Shown: piece after piece, positions 1 through 9,280 of the stretch
How the letters are laid out: the number at the start of each line of letters is the position of its first letter
How positions within the stretch are numbered: position 1 is the first letter of the stretch
NCBI RefSeq assembly: GCF_963678635.1
Contig: NC_087062.1
Location: forward strand, 96,649,705-96,713,704
Source: Symsagittifera roscoffensis
Lineage: Eukaryota > Xenacoelomorpha > Acoela > Convolutidae
Direction: 5' to 3'
DNA length: 64,000 nucleotides
Notes under the pieces: model-generated
What the model was told of the DNA's origin: nothing
Database searches by the model: none
Seen by the model: the letters and a program-made list of their open reading frames with translations, nothing else
Program-made: the position numbers and the translations under genes

Positions 1-1559
1 ACTAGAAAGGCAATTAGCCGATCATTATGTTCTTTGTTTCGATACTTTTTAAATTGTTCTTTCAAGGGAGGCCTGCAAAGGTTCTTTGCATCATTGGAAA
101 AGTCGGTTGCTATTTCGTTTTCATTTTTGCATACTTTGACTATATCTGAACCAATTTGTTCAAATATTTCTGATACGTTTTCTGTATCAAACACTTCAAG
201 GGCAGGCATGTCCTTGATTTCTCGTCCTGAAACATAGACAAATATTGTAATTCCAGAATGTTGGAATACATCGACAATGATTTTGGAAACTTCTTCCCAA
301 TTCATTTTATCTAAGCCACAAGCAATTTTGGGCATTGCGATAGATCGAATGTTATTTGCTATAGCATGATCTTTCATTTCGGACAAGGTGTTGAATATAG
401 CGTCGTAAGTGGGTTTCTGAAAGTACCTCTGTTTGGTAATCAGGTTATATACGATTTGTCCAGATTTTGGATCAGTGAAGATGAGAATATCATTAATGTT
501 AGCATGTATTGAGTTACAAAAGTGTCGTAGCTCAGGATACCTTTTGCTAATTGATTCAGCAAACCCTTTTTTCATTGCTCTATCTGCAGAGATTGTATGG
601 GCAATGGGCATATTCGATTCGAATATGGACCTTTTTTTGAAGTCTACATATTGTAGACAGGGGCCGGATAATTGGGTATTGCTTTCCTGTGTTGTATTGA
701 CAACAGTGTTTAGCATGAAACAGCTATCGAATTCCGAACTTTCGTTTAAATTTCTCGTTGTGAACTCATCACAATCGTGGATGGCAAATATTTTATCCTC
801 GTATCCTTGAATATCAGTTACTGCATAGCCTAGTACACACTTGTTTAGTGTGACAGGATGATCTTTCTGATTCTCAATTAGGATAGGTAGGCTCTGCTCA
901 ATTTGAGTACAAACTGTATTAATGAAAACCAATTCGGTTTTGGTTGTATTTTTATGAGGCAGGAATGTAGTTCCTTTTTCGAAGTATGAATTTGGTTCGG
1001 CCAAGTGTTTGTATAAGTATGTAGAGCGTGCTGGAATGAACAAGGGTTCTTTCAAGTTACTTGAGACAATTTTTGAAACGTTGGGATATTCTTTATCGTT
1101 GTTCATCAACCCGTAGGATATAACACCTTCTTTCGATTTGAGCTCAACTGCGGGGATATCAAAGTAGAGAGCTTTTAAGAAGAGATGACAAAAGTCTACT
1201 CCTAATAGATTAGCAGTCTTTTCTTCAGTTATCCACACTTTATGGTTGGATGGGTATTTTCCATCAGTGTCGAAACAAGATTGGATAGATGTATGGCCAA
1301 ACATACGTATATCAGATCCATTATAAGTCTTTGCTTTAATTTTGGATCGGTAAATTGTCATTTTTCGACCTAATTTTTCCAATTCCTGATAAGTTGGGTA
1401 GTTTATGATACTACAAGTTGATCCTGGGTCAATCATGAATTCAATTTCGAGTCCACTATTATTATTTTTGTCTCCGGTGGCAAAATGATATAAGCTAAGA
1501 TATATCCTTGATTTAGGATTACTATCATCGCTCGGTTTCGGAGACTTTAATAGTTTAAA
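1..1559 (-). CDS. pol: pol polyprotein, partial: retropepsin plus TARG1-type macro domain
   Basis: I translated this frame base by base and found it open over its full visible length (about 519 codons) with no stop; it runs off the left edge. It has no own start and is entered from gag by a -1 shift at 1553-1559. The protease begins near 1435 with FMIDPGSTCSIIN (D-P-G in place of the usual D-T/S-G) and ends near LLGVDFCHLFLKALYFDIP (about 1205-1145). About 160 residues of unassigned linker follow. From about 655 down to 230 comes a macro domain of the TARG1/OARD1 type: HTISADRAMKKGFAESIS, YNLITKQRYFQKPTYDA, MPKIACGLDKMNW. The Lys of the ITK motif and the Asp of the GLD loop, the catalytic pair in the TARG1 family, are both present. 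The domain should bind or hydrolyse ADP-ribose adducts; activity is inferred, not shown. Reverse transcriptase would come next, outside the window. Confidence 0.85.
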
Positions 1560-2950
1560 GGAAAGAAATCAGTGATCGCATCACAGTAATTGACTTCTTC
1601 CTCAACCCAGTGGGAGGTTTCAGACTGTATTTGATTCGGTCTAAAATTTGGTGATTGAGATCGTGTCGAGTCTCGACTATTATTGCTATTATAGTTTCCA
1701 GTGTTATATGGTCGACCTCTAGGGTTACTATTGAATTGTCTATTTTCTTGGTCGTAGAACTGTTTAGCAAATTGTTCATTTTCTCTGAATTTGTTCTCTC
1801 TGGGATACCTATCATCATAGGTTTGGGGCCTTTTGGTATTGAAAGACGATTGTGCATTAGCCTTTTGGAAATTGTTTCCATTGTAGTTATAATTATGGCG
1901 AATGCCATAGTTATTTTGGCTAGGATTTGAATTGTTAGTATTTCTGTTTTGGTTATCCCAAAACCGGTTGCTTGGGTTAGTGTTACTCTGGTTAGGGAAG
2001 TTATTCGGTCTTCGATTTCGTTTATAATCAGTTTCAAATGAAACTCTTCGTTCATTTTTTGTTGTGAGTTCTTTTCGCAACTTATTTACTTCGTCCTGAA
2101 CTTGTTTTTTTGAACATCTAGATATAGAATGTCCATTCATTCTGCAATATTCGTAGAATCGTGTACTATTAGGTCTTCCCTTGATGTCAGGGTGACGTCG
2201 TTGAAATGAAGTTTGGTCATTGATTGCACTAACTTCTTGATTCTTGATCAATTTAGTTAGTTCTTTAATTTGAGTTTCTAATGAAGTCATTTTATCCGTT
2301 GTTGACTTATTAGCAGGATCAATAGCAACAATGAATGTTAGATCCTTAGTGATTACATGATTTGTGAATTGATCCCAGTTGGCATTTGGATGCTCTATCA
2401 TGTATTCATGAGCTTTTTGTTTAAGGGCTAGAGGTCTTAGTCCCTTAATTGAGAAATCAATATACTTTTGACTTCTTTGTCTGTTTTGTATAGTTCTCTC
2501 AGCATTTTGAGCAGCTTCAGTAGCATGAACGGTTTCATCAATACTTTCGGGCCATCCTCTATCTACAGAAGAATTAATTCTGTGGAAGTAATTTTTTATT
2601 AATTCGCCATCTTGGCGAGCTGCATTTTCAGCATCAATTCTATGTTTGAATTGATCTCGTCCGTCAGTGAATCTGTTTAGGAAGAGATCTTTGAGTTGTG
2701 CCCATGTGGTAGCATTGGTTACATTATCATTGAACCATTCAAGAGATGTATCAGTTAACAATGATCCGAATAGGGATCGTTGTCTGCTATCATAGCTACG
2801 TCGCGCATCATTATCAGCAGGTCTTTGACCTAATGAGAAAAGAATTTTGTTTTCAACTGAAATCCAAAAAGCTGTAGCATTTTGGTTCGGATCGTTTCCC
2901 GAAAATGTCATTAAAGACAAATTGGGATGGGATATTGGGGTAACAGCCAT
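1547..2950 (-). CDS. gag: Gag protein of Ty3/gypsy element
   Basis: 467 residues, ATG to TAA, uninterrupted. The N-terminal two thirds are a helical capsid-like region (FWISVENKILFSLGQ near residue 28, SLEWFNDNVTNATTWAQLKDLF, FKHRIDAENAARQDGELIKNYF), matching retrotransposon Gag order. Around residue 275 is a single partial zinc-knuckle-like stretch (YCRMNGHSISRC). The C-terminal third is very rich in Asn, Arg, Gln and Tyr with no hydrophobic segment, fitting an RNA-binding nucleocapsid tail. It forms the virus-like particle that packages element RNA. The 3' end overlaps the pol frame at a slippery site one codon before the stop. A second 166-aa frame overlapping the tail at 1555-2055 is a shadow of this gene. 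Confidence 0.88.
   Translation of the reverse strand: MAVTPISHPNLSLMTFSGNDPNQNATAFWISVENKILFSLGQRPADNDARRSYDSRQRSLFGSLLTDTSLEWFNDNVTNATTWAQLKDLFLNRFTDGRDQFKHRIDAENAARQDGELIKNYFHRINSSVDRGWPESIDETVHATEAAQNAERTIQNRQRSQKYIDFSIKGLRPLALKQKAHEYMIEHPNANWDQFTNHVITKDLTFIVAIDPANKSTTDKMTSLETQIKELTKLIKNQEVSAINDQTSFQRRHPDIKGRPNSTRFYEYCRMNGHSISRCSKKQVQDEVNKLRKELTTKNERRVSFETDYKRNRRPNNFPNQSNTNPSNRFWDNQNRNTNNSNPSQNNYGIRHNYNYNGNNFQKANAQSSFNTKRPQTYDDRYPRENKFRENEQFAKQFYDQENRQFNSNPRGRPYNTGNYNSNNSRDSTRSQSPNFRPNQIQSETSHWVEEEVNYCDAITDFFPLNY
1553..1559 (-). promoter_or_regulatory. -1 ribosomal frameshift site (U UUA AAC)
   Basis: On the minus strand the last gag codons read CCT TTA AAC TAT TAA. The heptamer T TTA AAC is in exact X XXY YYZ register with gag, and slipping back one base enters the open pol frame. 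UUUAAAC is one of the most efficient known -1 slippery sequences. It sits one codon before the gag stop, where a Gag-Pol switch is expected. I did not establish a downstream pseudoknot. Confidence 0.85.
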
Positions 2951-3152
2951 TTTATATTTAGTTTAGAACTTAAAAAGAGAGATAGAAAAATTTATAAATT
3001 TATTTAGAAAACTTAAATTTCCGATTTGGAAATTTATTACTTCTCTTTATTTGTAAGAGAAATTTCAACAATTCTCCAGTTTGAGAATTGAAATCTTTGC
3101 TTTTTATCTCTTTTTGAGACTTTAGCAATTTTAGCGAATTTTTAGAAGGTAA

Positions 3153-3170
3153 GCCTCACTGGTCGCACCA
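3153..3170 (-). other. primer-binding site
   Basis: On the minus strand, directly inside the LTR, lies TGGTGCGACCAGTGAGGC. It starts with the TGG that pairs with a tRNA 3' CCA, and it lies between the LTR and gag as a first-strand primer site should. The matching tRNA was not identified. Confidence 0.6.
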
Positions 3171-3747
3171 ATTTATTACGCTAGCAAAACTATATACGTC
3201 GGACAAAACGCTTGCTAGGAATAAAGGGTCCTTTCTACTTTCTATCTTAGAAAGTAAATCTAAAATTCACTGAGAAATATTTTATTAGAAAAGAAGTTAG
3301 TATGAATTTACAGCAAGTTGCCTTTTGACTCAATATTTATTTTTTACGGTGAGATTGGAGATATTTTCTCTGAGATTGAATATTATTTTAGAGAAGGGTT
3401 GGGGTGGTTGAGGAGAGTGGTGGTGGTGGTAGAAGAGAAGTTGTTGGAATGAATTCTCGTAGTTTTGAGCTTCTATTTATACTCAAATGGGGAAATCACG
3501 CCACTTTTCGTATCAAATGAGAAGTTTCTTTTAACTTCGTATTCTTTATTCGTACATTCGTATTTTACGAGAAGAAGGTTTCGTATGCTCGTACTTTACG
3601 AGAGGAATCGTTATTATTCGTATTGAATGAGAATAGTCGTTTCAATTCTCAATGCTTAAAACGTTATACGAATTATTCCAATAGCATTTCCCTTCCTTTT
3701 GCAAGGGAATTAAAACATATTTCTTTGGTGGTGGCGGTGGCGTCACA
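3171..3747 (-). repeat. 5' LTR of the left Ty3/gypsy element (outer end uncertain)
   Basis: The inner boundary is set by the primer-binding site at 3170. The outer end is a guess based on the minus-strand TG at 3747 (TGTGACGCC) and a base-composition change. It contains a good TATA box at 3474-3481, many copies of the word ttcgta (3500-3680) and an AATAAA-type signal near the inner end. The partner LTR lies outside the window, so the length cannot be checked here. Confidence 0.5.
3474..3481 (-). promoter_or_regulatory. TATA box in LTR
   Basis: Minus strand reads GAGTATAAATAGAAGC, a textbook TATAAATA box inside the 5' LTR and upstream of PBS and gag. Transcription would start roughly 25-30 bases further along the minus strand (near 3445). 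Confidence 0.65.
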
Positions 3748-4436
3748 TTTTGTGAACGCAATAAAATAATTCATGTTTCTGTTTCTATTTGAAATCAGAA
3801 CAATAACTAGACGTTTTAGAATGGCTTGAAAACTAGATTACTTTTAGCATTAAAACCGTGAAGCAGTGATATGCATTGGGCTCTGTTTTCGCACCCTAAC
3901 CCGACCCGACAGTCGTTTGTCAAACCCGACCCGACCCGAACTTTACTTTTAGAACAAAAGAAGCTAAATTTGGCTGATGCCATCCATAAGGAACGCGTAA
4001 TTTAGACTTTTATTGCTGCTAAAAAAGCATGGTCAATAAAGGTTAAACCCGACCCGACCCAATACGCGAAATTCCGTACTCTACTCGAACCCCCTAGAAC
4101 AATTTACACCCCTCGGAATATGTTCTAAAGCCGCCCCTGTTCCATATGACCACTCTATATTTTGTTGTTTTTACGCTGTTACATGTACCGACTAAGCCAG
4201 TGCCAGCCTATGATGAACAAACATTTCTCTAATATCCAGTTTTTCAATAATATTTTGTTACCACTATTTACTTAATAGGTGAAGAATTCGAATACGTCTG
4301 AGCAAAGTATTGTTCAGTTAACTTATGCGCCTATTAAGTCGTTTTATCTTTCATATTTGGAACAACTGGATAAAAAACAAATAGAAACATGTGTTTTAGT
4401 CCGGCTTTCTGAAAACCCTCTTGAAATATTCTCAGT
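3748..4436. repeat. Intergenic stretch with CCCGACCC clusters
   Basis: No gene recognised. Three clusters of the word cccgaccc (about 3893-3910, 3922-3938, 4047-4060) lie within 170 bases. The segment 4085-4140 ends in ccgcccctg, reminiscent of a hAT-type terminus, but no partner end or target duplication was found. A 5' exon of the TIR/TPR gene could be hidden here or further left, but I could not identify one. Confidence 0.35.
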
Positions 4437-5030
4437 CCAAATCAACCGCCGAATATTTCTACATCGACTGTTATGTCCACCCCCAGCATGGCGGCACAGT
4501 CAGCCCCGATTACCTGAAAAACGTGTTCGGCCAGCCGATTCGCGACTCGGACCATTTCGTGGCGGTCATGTCTCCGTGGGACAACCCGGTACCACTCTCC
4601 AGAATCTGGTGCATCTACGAGTTTCACACTGCTATAACTCACAAGAAGCCATTCGAGGTCGTCTTCACGGCTGAAGAAGACGAGTCGTGGGCGGAAAACA
4701 TTACTGACACCGACCTCATTGTCAGCAAATACTCAGAAATTGACAGCAGAAACGCAGAGGCCTCAAAACCAGCAGACAAGGCCAATATCCTGCAACTTAT
4801 CGAGGAAGGCGTGGGAACAAAAAAGTTGAACGCTGAAATTATGCAAAAAGTGCGAGATCTGCTGGTGGACAAATGCATGGCATACTTGGCTAAAGAACCG
4901 AGGTCGAGAGTCTTCCGATTGGTGTGTGACTTTTCACCATCGAAGACCCTGCTCGAGCAGATTTTGGTGCATAAACAGCGGGTTCTGGATGAGGCCGGTG
5001 ACGACGACGACGTTGCTCATTCCCATGTGG
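4437..5030 (+). CDS. TIR-like domain exon of a TIR/kinesin-light-chain-TPR gene (partial gene)
   Basis: An internal exon of 594 bases. A pyrimidine-rich tract and attctcag precede 4437, and a strong donor (G|GTATGT) follows 5030. The product reads as the C-terminal two thirds of a TIR-like fold found in proteins that also carry kinesin-light-chain-type TPRs: EYFYIDCYVHPQHGG, then DSDHFVAVMSPWDNPVPLSR, then IWCIYEFHTAI (the conserved W-C-x-x-E segment), then a charged helical linker ending in DEAGDDDDVAHSHV. The N-terminal part of the fold must lie in an upstream exon that I could not find. The exon ends in phase 1 and joins the TPR exon at 9281 in frame. A role in innate sensing or NAD-linked signalling is possible but unproven. 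The upstream open frame from 4421 merely reads back through the acceptor. Confidence 0.72.
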
Positions 5031-5442
5031 GTATGTATCATTCTGTTCTTGAATTATTCTGTACCGTAGTGATTGATTGCCAAGCGGTTAGTGCTTACGA
5101 CTGTTTTGTTTTTCTGGAAGGTTTCTCAGCTTTTCTCACAAAAAAAACATCTAAATTTTGCTGGTCGAACTCCCCTCTTTAACCATCTAAAGGACTACGA
5201 ATGTTTTTTGCACATTAAAAAAAATCTTAGCAATAAAACACTAAATAACATATTTGAATTCCCCTTGAAATCGTATTCCATCATGGGGTTTAGGGAGTTG
5301 GGATTCGACCCCTCCACCAAAATTTGTGGCCTTTCCCAGACTTGCCAAAGCTTTCGTAATATAATGCTTTTGAATATGTATCGCAGAAAATTTTGAGAAA
5401 AACTCAAACAACACTTTTTGCGATAAACATTTCAATTGCAAT

Positions 5443-5732
5443 CAGGGTTCGAATTAAGCCGTATCGCAACGCAATTTGCGAATCGATATCGGGGATTTGC
5501 GAATCACTTTCTGATTTTGATTCGCAATTCTGCGAATCAAAAGCAGTCATCGACACCGAATTTTCAGTTCAGTTCGAGAAAAAGCACCATGGCTTATTAC
5601 TGTTTCTGCAAATGTTTCTGTAAAATTCAACGGCTCAAAAATGTTGCGATACAACTTTGGAGATTGCGAATCAATATGCAACCTTGATTCGCAATTATGC
5701 GATACAAAAATTTCAGAGTATTTCGAACCCTG
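5443..5732. mobile_element. hAT-type MITE with 8-bp target duplication
   Basis: Terminal inverted repeats CAGGGTTCGAA (5443-5453) and TTCGAACCCTG (5722-5732) are perfect complements. Both sides carry the 8-bp duplication ATTGCAAT (5435-5442 and 5733-5740). CAGGG ends and an 8-bp duplication are diagnostic of hAT elements. At 290 bp with no reading frame it is non-autonomous. Its interior repeats the words tgcgaatc and gattcgca, typical subterminal transposase-binding repeats. Confidence 0.88.
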
Positions 5733-5889
5733 ATTGCAATACTGAAAACAATTTATACAGAGGCACGAAGTTTTACGCTTTTAACGTTCTCAGGGAAAAC
5801 GTTCTCAGATAACGTATCAAATGCTTACGTACAGTACATTCATGGCCAGAATTTTTTTAATGGTGGCAATGAATTTCAGACGCCAACAC

Positions 5890-6157
5890 CTGTGTTGTAG
5901 ACGCTTAGGAGGCCAAGCGAAATATAAGCGCAAGCGACACTTTAACATTGTTTTTTATTACAACTACTTCGAGCTGAAATTCAGCTGCTGAATGACCAAA
6001 GGCACATGGCTTATTTCAAAATACGCCCACGTTATAAATTTTTCAAATAAGCGAAGTCGCGCGTAAGCGCTTTAAGGATAAGCGACGAAGCGATAAGCGG
6101 AGGCTAAAAAAGCGCAGATAGCGATAAGCGTAAACAACTTGAGCAAGTACAACACTG
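5890..6157. mobile_element. Second hAT-like MITE
   Basis: Ends CTGTGTTGTA (5890-5899) and TACAACACTG (6148-6157) are inverted with one mismatch. They are flanked by gccaacac (5882-5889) and gccaacag (6158-6165), an 8-bp duplication with one mismatch. The interior is dense in the word aagcg/ataagcg. It is a different family from the first MITE. Confidence 0.75.
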
Positions 6158-6815
6158 GCCAACAGTGACCTCGTTGAAAAAACTGTTACCAGAATTTAAT
6201 AAAAAGTAAAACTTTCGTTGTTCTAACGTTCGGGTTAGTTATTCTGTTTTTGAACTTTCAACACACATGACCATGCATATAAGTAACTAATAAGGCGTAT
6301 AACGGCGATGGAAGCGTTGAAAACACGCTTTGAGTCTCGTTGGAAGTACAAAAAATAGGTTCAAACGCGGTTCAAAATATATATTTTTTCGGAATTGACT
6401 TTTTGACGAAGTGTACTGGTGGTAAAACGAATGGGTCCGTGGGTATCTTGAATTAATTAGAACTAGACAGACATTTCATAAACAACGTAAGATGTCGCCA
6501 GTCTATCGCAACTCTTCCTTGTAGTCCAAAGCCCTGAATTTGAGTAAAATGAAAAATCAGAATAGTTCACTTCTAAAAATAAAGTGGTTTCCGAAGGCTG
6601 GCCTACGAGTCGTGCGAAATACGTTTTCGAAACGTGAAAACAACCATCGAACAAAAGTATAAGAGGTTCAAAATGTTGGTCATTTTTTCGGGTTTTGTGG
6701 ATCTTTGAAGGCTAGAATAGTGTGTTTGTTTTCGAAATGTCTGAAGTTTACGAACGTCCCTCGGTAAGTCGGACACAAATTTCTGTTCAAACTTTGTCCA
6801 CCTGTGGGCTATAAG

Positions 6816-7267
6816 CAGGGCATGGCAAAAACATATTGGTATTGCAAAATATTGGTACAAAACAGTGCAATGAATTGCAATATTTTCGATTTAAAGAGAG
6901 CTGGTCTTGACATGTGCCTTTATGGAAACCAGCTTCATCAGCCCGACATCGAATATCCCGGAACGGTTTTTCAGTACGGCTGGATAAACTTACAAGGATT
7001 ATAGGAAGAGCCTACTAGTAGTACTACCTACTAACTTGGAACTTCAGTTGTATTACATGTAGAACTACAACACAAAATTTTGGGATGTCGATACAATAAA
7101 AACACTTGTTCACTAAACTTTTTTTGAAAACCATCTGCAGAAATATTGCATGTTGTTGTATTGCAGAAATCATTCAAGGGGCAGTATTTTATTGCACGAC
7201 GAAAGTTCAACTTTCAACAACGATAAGTTATTGCAATAGAATATAAACATGATTGTGCCGTACCCTG
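6816..7267. mobile_element. Third hAT-type MITE
   Basis: Left end CAGGGCATGGCAAAAACAT and right end (complement) CAGGGTACGGCACAATCAT are imperfect inverted repeats. Flanks gctataag (6808-6815) and gatataag (7268-7275) match at 7 of 8 positions. The 452-bp interior repeats ttgcaat/attgca words and has no transposase frame. Confidence 0.75.
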
Positions 7268-7646
7268 GATATAAGCACACAAAGTGCCACTGGCTTACGC
7301 CATTTCTAACTTGTGTGTCAACCTAGCCAATGTTTGACACGACAGGAAACAGTTTTTTTGGAAAGGGATCTTGTTCTTTTTTGAAAATGCAGCAGTTGAC
7401 TTTTCACACATTAGTAATTGGTTCGATTGCGCATAACACCGAGACGTGCTTGGCTGTTTTGTTAATAATTTTAGAAGACTTATTTTGGTCAAGAAAAGTT
7501 TATAAAAGTTAAAAGATTAGCATGTCACTTTTCGACATTCGAAAACTCTCAAAAGTCAGTGGATGAGTATTTTTGAACAAACTGTGGGTTTTCGATCACT
7601 TGACTTTAATACTTGTAACGGGCTTCAATAACGGTTAGAATGACGT

Positions 7647-8575
7647 CCCGGGTTGACCTCCATACACCGAAAATGCTTATCATACAATTCCATACATCAA
7701 GTGTGTGGGAAAATGCTTGTCATACAATTTTCAGACAATTTCTAAAAATGGTTGAAAACTGGTATTAACTCATTTCTGTGGCTGTTTGATTCTAATAAAA
7801 CAATCTGGTGATAAAAAACTGAGGTTTTCGTTTTTTGAAAAAAATGCTTATCATACAATTCCCCTATATGGAAATTGTATGACTGGCATTTTTTTGGTGG
7901 CGACACAAAAAAATTTTCGAGTAGTTTTGAAAATTTAGCCCAAAATTTTTTTTTCAACCGCAAATCGATTTTCGTACGCAAACAAACATTTTTCGAAAAA
8001 AATTTTTGCATGCAAAATTTAATATTTTGTGTGCATAACGTAGTCCTGGATACGATAAAATTGGCTTAATTTTTTCTTTTCACTTAATTTTTTTTTTCAA
8101 AAACGCTGAAAATTCCTCTTTCTTTTGTATGGGGTGTTAATGTACGCCTTGATCAATGTGTGATAATTTGAAAATTCGAAAATTTAATATAATCATCATT
8201 AAAAAATTTTGCCAAAAATTAAAAGTTTGTTACTTTTGTTATATCAATTGTGAAAGACAGCCAATTACAGGTCGTTTTCTAAGCATTGTAAATGCCAGAC
8301 CGTCCAACCTTTGGTGTTTTGAGTAACCAAGGTCTTTGTCACTAGTGTTCGGTTGCAACTACAACCGAAAATTTTTCAGAAACTAAATTTAGAAAGAAAA
8401 AATCAAAATTTTTTGTTTATGGGAAAACATATATCATACAATTTTCATATATGGAAAAATGCTTACCATAGAGTTTTCATACAATTTTCTGTACGTATGG
8501 AATTGTATGAAATTGTATGACAAGACGTATCTCATATATGGAAATTGTATGATAAGAAGTTTTGGTCAACCCGGG
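7647..8575. mobile_element. TIR-bounded non-autonomous DNA element, unclassified
   Basis: CCCGGGTTGACC at 7647-7658 is perfectly inverted at 8564-8575, and similarity continues inward (cttatcatacaatt on both sides). The interior repeats the word gcttatcatacaatt and its complement many times, including self-complementary pairs near 8430-8550. No target duplication was found, so the superfamily cannot be named. No transposase coding was found in its 929 bp. Confidence 0.65.
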
Positions 8576-9280
8576 GTTGTTGGTTAGCGCGCGCTGATCA
8601 CTTAGCAACAATTTGTACAAAAATTTACAGCCCATTTCGAAATTTATTGGCCAGGCACTTTTAGACGAAATGCGTTATCTTCTGAGTGGATTGACTTACT
8701 TCCCGTTGATTTTAAATGGTTTGAAATGAATTATTTGTAATTTATAGTATGGGGTACTTTAAGCAATAAATTAAAAAAAATTAGCTTAAATTCAATTTTA
8801 ATTATGAATATAAAGGTACACTGGTGATATATAGTGATATTTAGGTCAGAAAGTTCATTAGAAAAGGAAAATGGTAAAAATTAGAATTTTAAAAAGAACC
8901 ATCAAATTTGGAATCTACTAATATGGCAGTTTTTGGTCAGGCGACACTGGAATGGTTCTTCTGAAACCCCAAATGGTCCAGAATTGATATTTCATGCTTT
9001 GGGAGGGTTGTATAAACACCCCTAGACCAACAAAAATAATCGATTTTTTTGGAACGATTTCCACTTTCTGTTATTCTCCCCCTGACTCTGTACAACAGTC
9101 GTATAAACTCATTTATGAAATTTCTCATCACGAAAATATAATGGTACATGTTACATGTACGGACATTGATTTGCTTGCTCGCGTTGAACAAAAAGTGTAG
9201 TTGTTTGAGCTGTTAGCAACAACTTCGTAGTTTATTTACAAACAATGACTAAAGTGTTAATGTCATATTTCTTGCTTCAG

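Larger units (their letters stand above)
1..3750 (-). mobile_element. Ty3/gypsy LTR retrotransposon, 5' part (LTR, gag, start of pol)
   Basis: A minus-strand element whose 5' end is on the right. In minus order it shows an LTR with TATA box, a primer-binding site, an intact gag, a frameshift site and an intact pol start that leaves the window at base 1. No disabling mutation was found in gag or in the 519 codons of pol visible here, so this copy could be young. RT, RNase H and integrase, if present, lie left of the window. Family placement as Ty3/gypsy rests on the retropepsin-type protease and gag architecture; it cannot be confirmed without the RT. Confidence 0.85.
5031..9280 (+). other. 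Intron of the TIR/TPR gene, filled with small transposons
   Basis: Starts GTATGT at 5031 and ends cttgcttcag at 9280. Splicing joins the G of exon one to CC of the next exon and keeps the frame (…AHSHV|ASVCQQLETRSDALHHYQRY). The intron is AT-rich, has no supported coding region, and carries four terminal-inverted-repeat elements listed separately. The rest (5031-5434, 6166-6807, 7276-7646, 8576-9270) shows nothing I recognise. Confidence 0.7.

Noticed and set aside
3870-4135. Possible hAT element ending in ccgcccctg
   Set aside because: A left end (cagtgata) can be imagined but no inverted match and no 8-bp duplication support it.
4279-4674. Plus-strand ORF of 131 codons overlapping the TIR-like exon
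   Set aside because: It is in another frame than the conserved TIR-like motifs and starts before the splice acceptor at 4436; a shadow.
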